Source: Alistipes sp. CAG:268 (GTDB lineage: Bacteria > Bacteroidota > Bacteroidia > Bacteroidales > Rikenellaceae). From it: a stretch of DNA of 5,188 bases. Location: assembly GCA_000434235.1 (NCBI GenBank), contig FR891993.1, forward strand, positions 39,152 to 44,339, read 5' to 3'. This document shows positions 1-5,188 of this stretch, one piece after another. Every line of letters begins with the position of its first letter. The first letter of the stretch is position 1. Made by a program: the position numbers and the translations under genes. Under the pieces are notes generated by a model that saw only the letters and a list, made by a program, of their open reading frames with translations, was not told the origin of the DNA and did not search any database.

Positions 1-78
1 CCCCAGCCGGCGGTCGGGCTCCGGGAGCTCCGACAGCGCGGCGTAATGCTCGTAGTCGAAACAAATCTGCTTTACCAT
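1..78 (-). CDS. 5' end of an unidentified gene (partial, runs off left edge)
   Basis: The first 26 codons are visible, beginning MVKQICFDYEHYAALSELPE and continuing into a charged, proline-containing segment. There is no signal peptide or membrane segment in the visible part, so the product is probably cytoplasmic. I do not recognise the family from so short a piece. The gene is supported by an ATG at 78-76 preceded by an AT-rich leader, a perfect Bacteroidota -7 element at 125-132 and an 18-bp palindrome in the leader, together with an intrinsic terminator at 199-231 that ends the gene upstream. The start is the first ATG after that promoter, with no strong Shine-Dalgarno, which is normal for this phylum. 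The reading frame stays open to the edge of the window. Confidence 0.7.
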   Translation of the reverse strand, partial: MVKQICFDYEHYAALSELPEPDRRLG

Positions 79-97
79 AAACAATGCATTTTTGCAA

Positions 98-115
98 CCC
101 CTGAAATTTCAGGGG
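98..115. promoter_or_regulatory. 18-bp perfect palindrome, candidate operator or leader hairpin
   Basis: The sequence CCCCTGAAATTTCAGGGG equals its own reverse complement over all 18 bases. It starts a few bases after the transcription start predicted from the -7 element at 125-132 and ends 19 bases before the ATG at 78. A dyad in this place could be a binding site for a dimeric repressor, or in RNA a short hairpin next to the ribosome-binding region. It is not a terminator for the upstream gene, because that gene already ends at the hairpin at 199-231. The palindrome is seen directly; its role is inferred. Confidence 0.5.
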
Positions 116-124
116 AAAAGTAAA

Positions 125-132
125 CAAAGATA
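125..132 (-). promoter_or_regulatory. Bacteroidota-type -7 promoter element for the leftmost gene
   Basis: The minus strand reads TATCTTTG, a perfect match to the TAnnTTTG consensus used by the Bacteroidota primary sigma factor. Transcription would begin around 118-120, giving a leader of about 40 bases. A matching TTTG -33 element is not evident at the expected distance; only T-rich sequence (139-150) lies upstream. Confidence 0.6.
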
Positions 133-198
133 ATACGAAAAAACGGAAAATCCGAATTCCGGTGCACTTTTCACCTCCTTTTCCCTCCGAACCGGCAC

Positions 199-231
199 AA
201 AAAAAGCGGGCGCCCCTCGTAGAGCGTCCGC
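199..231 (-). terminator. Rho-independent terminator of the SIMPL gene
   Basis: On the minus strand a GC-rich hairpin (206-231) is followed at once by seven T residues (complement of 199-205). The arms 206-216 and 221-231 pair over about 11 positions with one A-C mismatch and two G-U wobbles around a 4-base loop. It begins 24 bases after the stop codon of the SIMPL gene, which is the usual distance, and separates that gene from the leftmost one. Confidence 0.8.
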
Positions 232-254
232 CTTTGCCCGTCGGCCGCCGGCCG

Positions 255-944
255 TCATTCGAGTACGAACTTCGCCTGCACGCCGTATTCCAGCTTGATC
301 GTCTTGAACTCGAGCGGATCCTCCTCCGCGACACTCTCCGCATCGGCCACAGCCTTTGCGCTGCGCATCAGCACCGCATTATCGTACATGACCGGCAGCA
401 CGTTGCTGTTCGAGTCGTAGATGTAGAAGCACTTGCCGATCGTCTGTCCGATGGCGCCGGCCATCTCTTGCGCGCTCTCCCGGGCGTTGCGCATGGCCTC
501 CAGACGCACCTCCTGCTTGTATTTATCCAGCTGCGAGTGGGTCACCTTCAGGATCGAAATGTTCGAGATCCCCAGGTCGTCGAGCGCCTGCCAGACCTTT
601 GCCACCTCGCCCGACGACCCCAGCTGGAGCTGGTACTTGGCCATAGCCACCGAAGTGTTCTTCTTGAAGAACTCGCTCGAGAGGTTGGCCATCTTGAGCT
701 GCTTCTCGACATCGACCCCGAGCTTCCGGAGCACGGCAACCATGTCGCGCTGCTGGCTCTCGACCGAGATCTTGCCCTTCGAATCGCGTTCGTTGATGAC
801 GATCTGTAGATAGAATTCATCGGGTGTCAGCTCCTTCTCGGCCCGGCCCGTGACCTGGATATAGCTGGGATAGGCCTCCTGCATCTGTGCCGCTGCGGGG
901 AGCGCCATCAGCGCCACGACCGCCATTGCAATCAGTTTTTTCAT
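255..944 (-). CDS. SIMPL domain-containing (DUF541) periplasmic protein
   Basis: A 229-residue protein of the SIMPL/DUF541 family (E. coli YggE and Brucella BP26 relatives). Family members are secreted and oligomerise, and some are linked to oxidative-stress tolerance; the molecular function is not settled. Residues 1-19 form a classical signal peptide (MKKL, hydrophobic core, ALPAAA) with likely cleavage between AAA and Q20. The mature part shows the family pattern: a first strand with VTGRAEKELTPDEF (31-44), a central helical region, the helix ARESAQEMAGAIGQTIGK (about 154-171), and a closing beta strand with IKLEYGVQAKFVLE at the extreme C-terminus. The length is normal for the family. The frame is open upstream to 1124, but that extension lacks signal-peptide character and crosses the putative promoter, so the ATG at 944 is preferred. 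A terminator follows at 199-231. Confidence 0.88.
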   Translation of the reverse strand: MKKLIAMAVVALMALPAAAQMQEAYPSYIQVTGRAEKELTPDEFYLQIVINERDSKGKISVESQQRDMVAVLRKLGVDVEKQLKMANLSSEFFKKNTSVAMAKYQLQLGSSGEVAKVWQALDDLGISNISILKVTHSQLDKYKQEVRLEAMRNARESAQEMAGAIGQTIGKCFYIYDSNSNVLPVMYDNAVLMRSAKAVADAESVAEEDPLEFKTIKLEYGVQAKFVLE

Positions 945-983
945 AATCGTTACCGTTTTTAGGGTTTTCGGAAAATTCCTTTG

Positions 984-991
984 CAAATTAA
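984..991 (-). promoter_or_regulatory. Probable -7 element for the SIMPL gene
   Basis: The minus strand reads TTAATTTG followed by C, matching TAnnTTTG in seven of eight positions. It would start transcription near 977-979, about 33 bases ahead of the ATG at 944. No convincing -33 element is seen. Read-through from the methyltransferase gene is an alternative source of transcript. Confidence 0.4.
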
Positions 992-1023
992 ACGCCGGAG
1001 CGGGCAGGTTACTGCGTCGGAAA

Positions 1024-1061
1024 GCGGGCGATTCACCCGCTGTTGCGGGCGGTTCACCCGG
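1024..1061. repeat. Two-copy 21-base-period repeat of small dyads
   Basis: Two 17-base units, gcgggcgattcacccgc at 1024-1040 and gcgggcggttcacccgg at 1045-1061, differ at two positions and are offset by 21 bases. Each unit is itself a short inverted repeat (GCGGG with CCCGC in the first, CGGG with CCCG in the second) around a 7-base middle. They lie in the 180-base gap between the methyltransferase and SIMPL genes, upstream of the putative SIMPL promoter. No protein is supported across them. They could be tandem regulator sites or transcript hairpins. Confidence 0.5.
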
Positions 1062-1098
1062 CAAACGGGCTTCGGAATGCGGAAAACGGAGGTCTGCA

Positions 1099-1115
1099 CG
1101 GCCCACGACGGGCCG
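1099..1115 (-). terminator. Hairpin after the methyltransferase gene, weak terminator candidate
   Basis: A perfect 6-bp GC stem (CGGCCC and GGGCCG) with a 5-base loop starts 9 bases after the stop codon at 1125-1127. There is no immediate T tract on the minus strand; only four Ts occur some bases further on (1084-1087). It may reduce read-through or stabilise the 3' end rather than fully terminate. Confidence 0.3.
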
Positions 1116-1124
1116 GGAATACAC

Positions 1125-2534
1125 TCAGCGGCGCACGAGTTTCACGACATTTTCCACGTGGTGTGTGTGGGGAAACATGTCCACCGGCTGCACGGCCTCC
1201 ACACGGTAGGCACCGTCGAGCAACGCCAGGTCGCGGGCCTGCGTAGCGGGATTGCAGCTCACGTAGACGATCCGCCGGGGTGCGGCGCGCAGGATGACCT
1301 CGATGACCGGCTCATCGACTCCCGCCCGGGGCGGATCGAGGATAATGACGTCGGGACGGCCGTTCGCCTCGACGAAACGGTCGTCGAGCACCTCCTTCAT
1401 GTCACCGGCATAGAAGACCGTGTTGGCGATGCCGTTCAGGTCGGAGTTGATCTTCGCGTCGGCAATCGCCTCGGGGACGTACTCCACGCCCACGACCTTC
1501 CGGCAGCGCGACGCACAGAAATTGGCGATGGTTCCCGTACCGGTATAGAGGTCGTAGAGGATGTCGCCGGGCTGCAGGTCGGCAAAGTCGCGCGCCACCT
1601 TGTAGAGCTCATAGGCCTGCTCCGAATTGGTCTGGTAGAACGACTTGGGACCCACCTTGAAGCGCAACCCCTCCATCTGTTCGATGATGTGGTCCTTGCC
1701 GCGCCAGCAGACCGGATCGAGGTCACCCACCGAGTCGTTGAGTTTCGTATTGACCACATAGAAGAGCGACGTGATCCCGGGGAAGTGCTCCGCGAGGTGG
1801 TCGAGCAGCGCGCCGATCCGTTCGCGGTCGTCGGCTCCGAAGACGACGATCACCATCACCTCCCCCGTCGAGGCCGTGCGGACGATCATGTTGCGCATGA
1901 GCCCCGTATGTTCGCGGGCGTTGTGGAACGTATAGCCGTGCTCGAGGCAATAGCGGCGGACCTCGGTGCGAATGGCGTTCGACGGTTCGGGCTGCAGCCA
2001 GCACTTGCGGATGTCGAGCACCTTGTCGAACATGTTCGGGATGTGGAACCCCACGGCGGGTGTCGCCTCGATATCGCCTCCGGCCGCCACCTCTTCGCGC
2101 GTGAGCCACCTGCGGTCGGCAAAAGTGAACTCGAGTTTGTTGCGGTAGAACTGCGTACGGGCCGAGCCGAGGCAGGGTGCGATTTCGGGCAACTCGATCT
2201 TCCCGATACGCGTCAGCTGGTCGCGAACCTGCGCCGTCTTGAAGGCCAACTGTTCGGTGTAGGGCAGGTTCTGCCACTTGCAGCCGCCGCATACGCCGAA
2301 GTGCTCGCAAAAGGGTTCGGCACGCAGCGGCGAGCGTTTCACATACTCGACGACGTAGCCCTCCATGTAGCGGCGCCGCTTCGAGCGGATCTGTACGTTC
2401 ACCACATCGCCCGGCACGGTCATCGGCACGAAGACCACCACGTCCTGCCAGCGCCCCATGGCCTTGCCTTCGGCCGCGAGCGTCGTTATCTCCAGCCCCT
2501 CGATCAGGGGGTAGTTTGCTTTCTTTCTTGCCAT
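1125..2534 (-). CDS. rlmD: 23S rRNA (uracil-C5)-methyltransferase, RlmD/RumA type
   Basis: A 469-residue cytoplasmic enzyme of the TrmA/RumA family, which uses S-adenosylmethionine to methylate C5 of a uracil in 23S rRNA (U1939 for E. coli RlmD). Domains in order: an N-terminal TRAM RNA-binding domain (about 8-66); an iron-sulfur cluster site with C76, C82 and C85 (CGGC motif) and probably C178 as fourth ligand; an insert domain; and a C-terminal Rossmann methyltransferase. Diagnostic motifs are FYQTN (299-303), SAM-binding DLYTGTG (328-334), LDPPRAG (399-405), SCNPAT with nucleophile C427 (426-431), and HHVENV with general-base E461. All key residues are present, so it should be active. The frame stays open to 2612 inside the previous gene, but the ATG at 2534 begins the MARKK leader right after a perfect -7 element. 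In other bacteria relatives may target U747 or both sites, so exact specificity is inferred. Confidence 0.93.
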   Translation of the reverse strand: MARKKANYPLIEGLEITTLAAEGKAMGRWQDVVVFVPMTVPGDVVNVQIRSKRRRYMEGYVVEYVKRSPLRAEPFCEHFGVCGGCKWQNLPYTEQLAFKTAQVRDQLTRIGKIELPEIAPCLGSARTQFYRNKLEFTFADRRWLTREEVAAGGDIEATPAVGFHIPNMFDKVLDIRKCWLQPEPSNAIRTEVRRYCLEHGYTFHNAREHTGLMRNMIVRTASTGEVMVIVVFGADDRERIGALLDHLAEHFPGITSLFYVVNTKLNDSVGDLDPVCWRGKDHIIEQMEGLRFKVGPKSFYQTNSEQAYELYKVARDFADLQPGDILYDLYTGTGTIANFCASRCRKVVGVEYVPEAIADAKINSDLNGIANTVFYAGDMKEVLDDRFVEANGRPDVIILDPPRAGVDEPVIEVILRAAPRRIVYVSCNPATQARDLALLDGAYRVEAVQPVDMFPHTHHVENVVKLVRR

Positions 2535-2552
2535 ATTTCCGGTATTGTGCGG

Positions 2553-2560
2553 CAAAGGTA
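2553..2560 (-). promoter_or_regulatory. Perfect -7 promoter element for the methyltransferase gene
   Basis: The minus strand reads TACCTTTG, an exact TAnnTTTG match, inside the 34-base gap between the lipoprotein stop and the methyltransferase ATG. Transcription would start near 2546-2548, leaving a leader of only about 12-14 bases. No -33 element is clear; it would lie in the last codons of the lipoprotein gene. Confidence 0.55.
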
Positions 2561-2568
2561 ACAAAAAA

Positions 2569-3708
2569 TCACCCGTTTCCCTCCTTTTTCCACTTCGCGC
2601 GCTGCCGGACACCGCCGAGCCAGAAGCCCAGGGCGAAGGGGCCGCCGATCAGTACGGCGAGCGCCAGCACGACATAGAGCAGGATCCGTCCGACAAGCCC
2701 CGGCACGGCATCGAGCGCCGAACGCACGAGCTCCTCGCCCGTGGTGCGGAGCTGCCCGATGAGCGCCTCCCGTTCCTGCGTGACGTAGCCCTGCAGAGCC
2801 ATCCGCTGGCGGTCGAAGAGGCCGAAAGCCTCCTCAACCGAGGCGTTCATTGTCCAGATCAGCTGCGTGACCTGTCCGTTCATCTCCTCCAACACGCGGT
2901 CCGAGATCTCAGGCAGGTGCTCCGCCACGGCGACCATACGGCCGAAATCGCGCTCGAGCGAGTCGAGCTGCGCTCCGATCTGCGAGCGGAGGCTGTCCTG
3001 CCGGAGCTGCATCTCGAGGATGTCCTTCGACCACCCGAGCGTATTGGACAATTGCTGCGTCTGCCCGCTCACGCGGTCATTGACATCGGCCAGCACCTCG
3101 GCAATCGAGCCGGTGGCATAGTTGTGCTCCACCCCGTGCTCGCGCAGGTACTCGAGCCAGGCGAGGGTCGTGTTGTCCACGGCGTCGCCCTCCGGAGCGG
3201 GATGCCCGGCAAGATACTCTCCGACGAAACGCTCCATGAGCGCATAGCGCTCCTCGGGCAGCATCTGGCGGGCCAGGCGGGCGATGCGCGCATCGAGCCG
3301 GCGGGCCGTCCGCCGGGCGATGTCGCTCTGCGCGCCGAACAGAAGCGAGTCGGGCCGCGCGGCGAACGACGCGTCCATCCGCCGGCACAGCATCCAGAGG
3401 TCGGAGAGCGCCACGTCGGGGATACCCTGCATGGCGGCGGAGACCCCGGCGCGCGTGGCCCGGATCTTCCACTGCACGGCAGCAATGCGCACGGCGGGAT
3501 CCGACGAACGTTCGACGATCGAGTCGGCCGCCGCAGCCACCTCGCCGGCCATGTCGTAGTAAAACCCGCGGGTCATCGTCCTCAGGTTCATCTCCTCCTT
3601 CGGGAGCGGGTCGCCCGTGGCCACGGCCACCTTCAGCAGCGAACACCCGGCAAAGGCTGCCGCCACCAGAAGTGCGGCCACCGTCTTTACGATCGTATGC
3701 ATCTGCAT
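2569..3708 (-). CDS. Putative lipoprotein with helical/coiled-coil body and C-terminal membrane helix
   Basis: A 379-residue protein I cannot assign to a named family. Residues 1-22 form a lipoprotein signal peptide with the lipobox AFAGC, lipidation expected at C22. The body is almost entirely predicted helix: a helical region with many Arg/Asp/Glu residues (about 40-195), then a stretch with coiled-coil-like spacing (about 200-335, rich in Gln, Leu, Glu and Asp). A strongly hydrophobic segment (about 341-366, LLYVVLALAVLIGGPFALGF) looks like a transmembrane helix, followed by a short basic tail with KWKK. Lipid at one end and a membrane helix at the other frame a periplasmic rod. The start is taken at the ATG 3708; an ATG at 3702 is also possible, and a TTG at 3738 directly abutting the upstream stop is less likely because it puts ten hydrophilic residues before the signal. 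It follows the hydrolase gene by 30 bases and is probably in its operon. Confidence 0.8.
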   Translation of the reverse strand: MQMHTIVKTVAALLVAAAFAGCSLLKVAVATGDPLPKEEMNLRTMTRGFYYDMAGEVAAAADSIVERSSDPAVRIAAVQWKIRATRAGVSAAMQGIPDVALSDLWMLCRRMDASFAARPDSLLFGAQSDIARRTARRLDARIARLARQMLPEERYALMERFVGEYLAGHPAPEGDAVDNTTLAWLEYLREHGVEHNYATGSIAEVLADVNDRVSGQTQQLSNTLGWSKDILEMQLRQDSLRSQIGAQLDSLERDFGRMVAVAEHLPEISDRVLEEMNGQVTQLIWTMNASVEEAFGLFDRQRMALQGYVTQEREALIGQLRTTGEELVRSALDAVPGLVGRILLYVVLALAVLIGGPFALGFWLGGVRQRAKWKKEGNG

Positions 3709-3738
3709 GTCGGTATGTTTTTCTACGGATACACGCAA

Positions 3739-4563
3739 TTACCGCTCCGCTTTGCGCAGCATCTCGCGGATGTAGCGCAGCGCCACGGGATGGCCCGCCT
3801 CGGGCATGTTGCCGTGGTCGTAGCCGTCGAACTCGAGCAGCCGCACGTCGGGATGGCCCACGATCCGCATCATGCGCCAGAAATAGGCGTTCTCCTCGTA
3901 GCGGCCGAGCATCTCCAGTTCGCGGTCGCCCGAGAGGATGAGCATCGGCGGCGCATCGGCCCGCACGTGGTTCATCGGCGCCATGTCATCGACCAGCGGC
4001 TGCGTGTCGGGCAGCCCCAGCTCGCTGCGGCGCGCAAAGTGCGTCACCGCCTGGCCGCTGTAGGGGATCAGGGCCATGAAGGCCGTATCGGGATCGATTC
4101 CGTAGGGGGCAAGCCACCGCTTGTCGAGGCCGATCATCGAGGTCAGGTAGCCGCCGGCCGAGTGCCCGGCAACAAAGATCCTCTCCGGATCACCCCCGTA
4201 AGAGGCGATGTGTTCGACAACCCACGCGGCGGCCGCAGCAGCATCCGCCACACAGTCGGCCACCTTCACCTGCGGCACAAGGCGGTACTCCACGCCGACG
4301 ACCGCCATGCCGTGTCCCTTCAACGCCTCGGGGATCTCGCGGCGACCGCCCGACAGGCCTCCGCCGTGAAACCAGATGATTGTCGGAAAACCCTTCGCAT
4401 CGGCCGGGAGATAGATATCCAGGCGGCACATCGAGTCGATGAGCGGGTCGCCCGACGCGGAGCGGTAGGCGATATCGCGTACCGTACGGCAGTCTCCGTC
4501 GGATGCAAGGCCCTGCAGCGAAAGGCACAGGGCGAAACAGAGAACAAGGATAAGTCGTTTCAT
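3739..4563 (-). CDS. Secreted alpha/beta hydrolase (esterase/lipase, HSL-like)
   Basis: A 274-residue serine hydrolase of the acetyl-esterase/hormone-sensitive-lipase-like group. Residues 1-20 are a Sec signal peptide (MKRL, hydrophobic core, LQGLA) with likely cleavage before S21; no lipobox fits, so it should be soluble in the periplasm or secreted. The mature enzyme has the HGGG oxyanion-hole motif (66-69), the nucleophile elbow GHSAGG (133-138, S135), an acid at D213 in LILSGDRE and the histidine H250 in YDHGN, giving a complete catalytic triad. Such enzymes cleave short acyl or aryl esters, sometimes acetyl groups on polysaccharides; the substrate cannot be told here. The frame extends to 5133 but crosses the divergent promoter and the opposite-strand gene, so the ATG at 4563 with its signal peptide is chosen. 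A -7 element lies at 4588-4595. Confidence 0.9.
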   Translation of the reverse strand: MKRLILVLCFALCLSLQGLASDGDCRTVRDIAYRSASGDPLIDSMCRLDIYLPADAKGFPTIIWFHGGGLSGGRREIPEALKGHGMAVVGVEYRLVPQVKVADCVADAAAAAAWVVEHIASYGGDPERIFVAGHSAGGYLTSMIGLDKRWLAPYGIDPDTAFMALIPYSGQAVTHFARRSELGLPDTQPLVDDMAPMNHVRADAPPMLILSGDRELEMLGRYEENAYFWRMMRIVGHPDVRLLEFDGYDHGNMPEAGHPVALRYIREMLRKAER

Positions 4564-4587
4564 GTGCAAGATTTTCGATTCGGGTGT

Positions 4588-4595
4588 TAAAGATA
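4588..4595 (-). promoter_or_regulatory. -7 element for the alpha/beta hydrolase operon
   Basis: The minus strand reads TATCTTTA, seven of eight to TAnnTTTG. Transcription would begin around 4581-4583, about 20 bases ahead of the ATG at 4563. Its -33 zone would fall on about 4615-4618, overlapping the plus-strand -7 element. Confidence 0.45.
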
Positions 4596-4617
4596 GGTAA
4601 AATCCCGCAAAAAGCGC

Positions 4618-4625
4618 TATCTTTG
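4618..4625 (+). promoter_or_regulatory. Perfect -7 element for the metallo-hydrolase gene
   Basis: The plus strand reads TATCTTTG, an exact TAnnTTTG match. Transcription would start near 4630-4632, producing a leader of about 85 bases before the ATG at 4717. A -33 element is not obvious; its place (about 4595-4598) abuts the opposite promoter's -7 element. Confidence 0.55.
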
Positions 4626-4642
4626 CGAAAGTAAACTTTCGC
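4625..4642. promoter_or_regulatory. 8-2-8 inverted repeat over the predicted start of transcription
   Basis: GCGAAAGT and ACTTTCGC are exact reverse complements separated by two A residues. The dyad shares its first base with the last base of the plus-strand -7 element and covers the likely start site, a classic place for a repressor operator. If transcribed in part, only half the dyad would be in the RNA, which favours a DNA-level role. The regulator is unknown. Confidence 0.45.
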
Positions 4643-4694
4643 GGGGCGCACCGCCGACCGGGCACGCCCGACGGGCTCCGGAGCGCCGCCCCGC
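4641..4694 (+). other. GC-rich self-complementary leader of the metallo-hydrolase transcript
   Basis: GCGGGGCG at 4641-4648 pairs perfectly with CGCCCCGC at 4687-4694. Inside lie smaller dyads: CGGG/CCCG (4659-4662 with 4667-4670), GCCC/GGGC (4666-4669 with 4673-4676) and the 10-bp palindrome GCTCCGGAGC (4675-4684). A C-run and six A residues (4699-4704) follow, then the purine-rich GAGAT just before the ATG. I do not recognise a known riboswitch. The fold is predicted by eye. Confidence 0.35.
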
Positions 4695-4716
4695 CCCCAA
4701 AAAAGAGATCCGAGAC

Positions 4717-5188
4717 ATGTTGAAAATCGCCTGCCTGCCTTTCAATCCGATACAGGAGAACACCTATGTCCTCTGGGACGAGACGAACGAATGCGTCGTG
4801 ATCGACGCCGGGAACAGCTCGCCGCGCGAGGATGCCGCCCTGGACAACTTCATCGCCGAGCACGGGCTGAAACCCGTCCTGGCAGCCAACACCCACGGGC
4901 ACTTCGACCATACCCTGGGCGTCGAACACCTCAAGCAGCGCTACGGAATCCCGTTCGCCCTCTCGTCGAAGGACACATTCCTGCTCGAAAACGCCGCCAC
5001 GAGCGGCTCGATCTTCGGCGTGAAGGTCGGTGCCATGCCCACCGTAGAACGCGACCTGGACGGCGAACAGGAGATCCGCTTCGGAAAGACCACCCTCCGC
5101 GTGCTCCGCACGCCGGGACATACGCCGGGCCACGTCGCCTTCTTCGACGAGGGGTCGAAGTCGCTCTTTACGGGCGACACGCTCTTCC
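4717..5188 (+). CDS. Metallo-beta-lactamase-fold hydrolase, glyoxalase II-like (partial, runs off right edge)
   Basis: The first 157 residues of an MBL-fold metallohydrolase are visible. The start MLKIACLPFNPIQENTYVLW is typical of the small glyoxalase II/YcbL-like group (usually about 210 residues), so roughly 50 residues are probably missing. Metal ligands are clear: THGHFDH (59-65) gives H60, H62, D64 and H65; PGHTPGH (133-139) supplies H135; and FTGDTLF (151-157) supplies D154. A binuclear zinc or iron site is expected. Related enzymes hydrolyse S-lactoylglutathione or other thioesters, but the group is broad and the substrate is not determined. No signal peptide is present, so it is cytoplasmic. 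The ATG at 4717 is preceded by a weak purine-rich stretch and by a perfect -7 promoter element at 4618-4625. The gene is divergent from the alpha/beta hydrolase. Confidence 0.92.
   Translation, partial: MLKIACLPFNPIQENTYVLWDETNECVVIDAGNSSPREDAALDNFIAEHGLKPVLAANTHGHFDHTLGVEHLKQRYGIPFALSSKDTFLLENAATSGSIFGVKVGAMPTVERDLDGEQEIRFGKTTLRVLRTPGHTPGHVAFFDEGSKSLFTGDTLF

Noticed and set aside
144..162. Small dyads around cggaaaatccg and gaattc upstream of the leftmost promoter
   Set aside because: The arms are four bases or less or are ordinary 6-bp palindromes, expected by chance in sequence of this composition.
945..1124. N-terminal extension of the SIMPL protein by 60 codons
   Set aside because: It would place 60 Pro/Arg/Ala-rich residues before a textbook signal peptide and cross the putative promoter and the repeat units.
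981..2561. 526-codon open frame on the plus strand opposite the methyltransferase gene
   Set aside because: It is the complementary-strand shadow of a clearly recognised gene with all catalytic motifs. Its translation is rich in His, Arg, Asp and Val with low complexity, as expected from a GC-rich gene read backwards, and shows no family motif.
3709..3738. TTG start for the lipoprotein immediately after the hydrolase stop codon
   Set aside because: It adds a charged ten-residue stretch ahead of the lipoprotein signal; the ATG at 3708 gives a normal signal peptide length.
2545..4590. 681-codon open frame on the plus strand opposite the lipoprotein and hydrolase genes
   Set aside because: It spans two real minus-strand genes and their gap, and its His/Arg/Gly-rich translation has no recognisable domain. 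Long antisense frames are common in GC-rich genomes because codon bias removes stops on the other strand.
4564..5133. N-terminal extension of the alpha/beta hydrolase frame by 190 codons
   Set aside because: The extension runs through the divergent promoter and antisense to the MBL-fold gene, and would bury the signal peptide in the middle of the protein.
1..5188. Novel defence, mobile or CRISPR-like system
   Set aside because: No transposase, integrase, toxin-antitoxin pair, nuclease, repeat array or tRNA-associated attachment site is visible; the recognisable genes are housekeeping and envelope functions.

Overview
The window looks like a chromosomal stretch from a GC-rich member of the Bacteroidota, with an Alistipes/Rikenellaceae-type genome as my best guess. 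The main sequence evidence is promoter style. Four intergenic gaps carry close matches to the Bacteroidota -7 element TAnnTTTG (two perfect and one 7-of-8 ahead of minus-strand genes, one perfect and one 7-of-8 back to back in a divergent gap), while E. coli-like -35/-10 pairs and strong Shine-Dalgarno sites are absent. The genus is inference and cannot be proven from this sequence.

Layout: five genes lie on the minus strand, read right to left: a secreted alpha/beta hydrolase (3739-4563), a lipoprotein with a coiled-coil body and a C-terminal membrane helix (2569-3708), an RlmD/RumA-type 23S rRNA uracil-C5 methyltransferase (1125-2534), a periplasmic SIMPL/DUF541 protein (255-944), and the first 26 codons of an unidentified gene running off the left edge (1-78). 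One gene, a metallo-beta-lactamase-fold hydrolase (4717 onward, cut by the right edge), is on the plus strand, divergent from the alpha/beta hydrolase. There is no gene-free stretch above 300 bases; the longest gap is 180 bases (945-1124).

The hydrolase and the lipoprotein are separated by 30 bases and are probably co-transcribed. The methyltransferase has its own perfect -7 element in the 34-base gap behind the lipoprotein. The SIMPL gene has a weaker -7 element and ends at a good intrinsic terminator (199-231), so the leftmost gene is a separate unit. The genes do not form an obvious pathway: this is housekeeping plus envelope functions. I found no mobile element, CRISPR array, tRNA, rRNA or defence system.

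The less ordinary signals are regulatory or architectural: an 18-bp perfect palindrome just after the predicted start of transcription of the leftmost gene; a crowded divergent promoter whose plus-strand side carries an 8-2-8 inverted repeat and a GC-rich self-complementary leader; and a protein with both a lipobox and a C-terminal membrane helix, which could tether two membranes.
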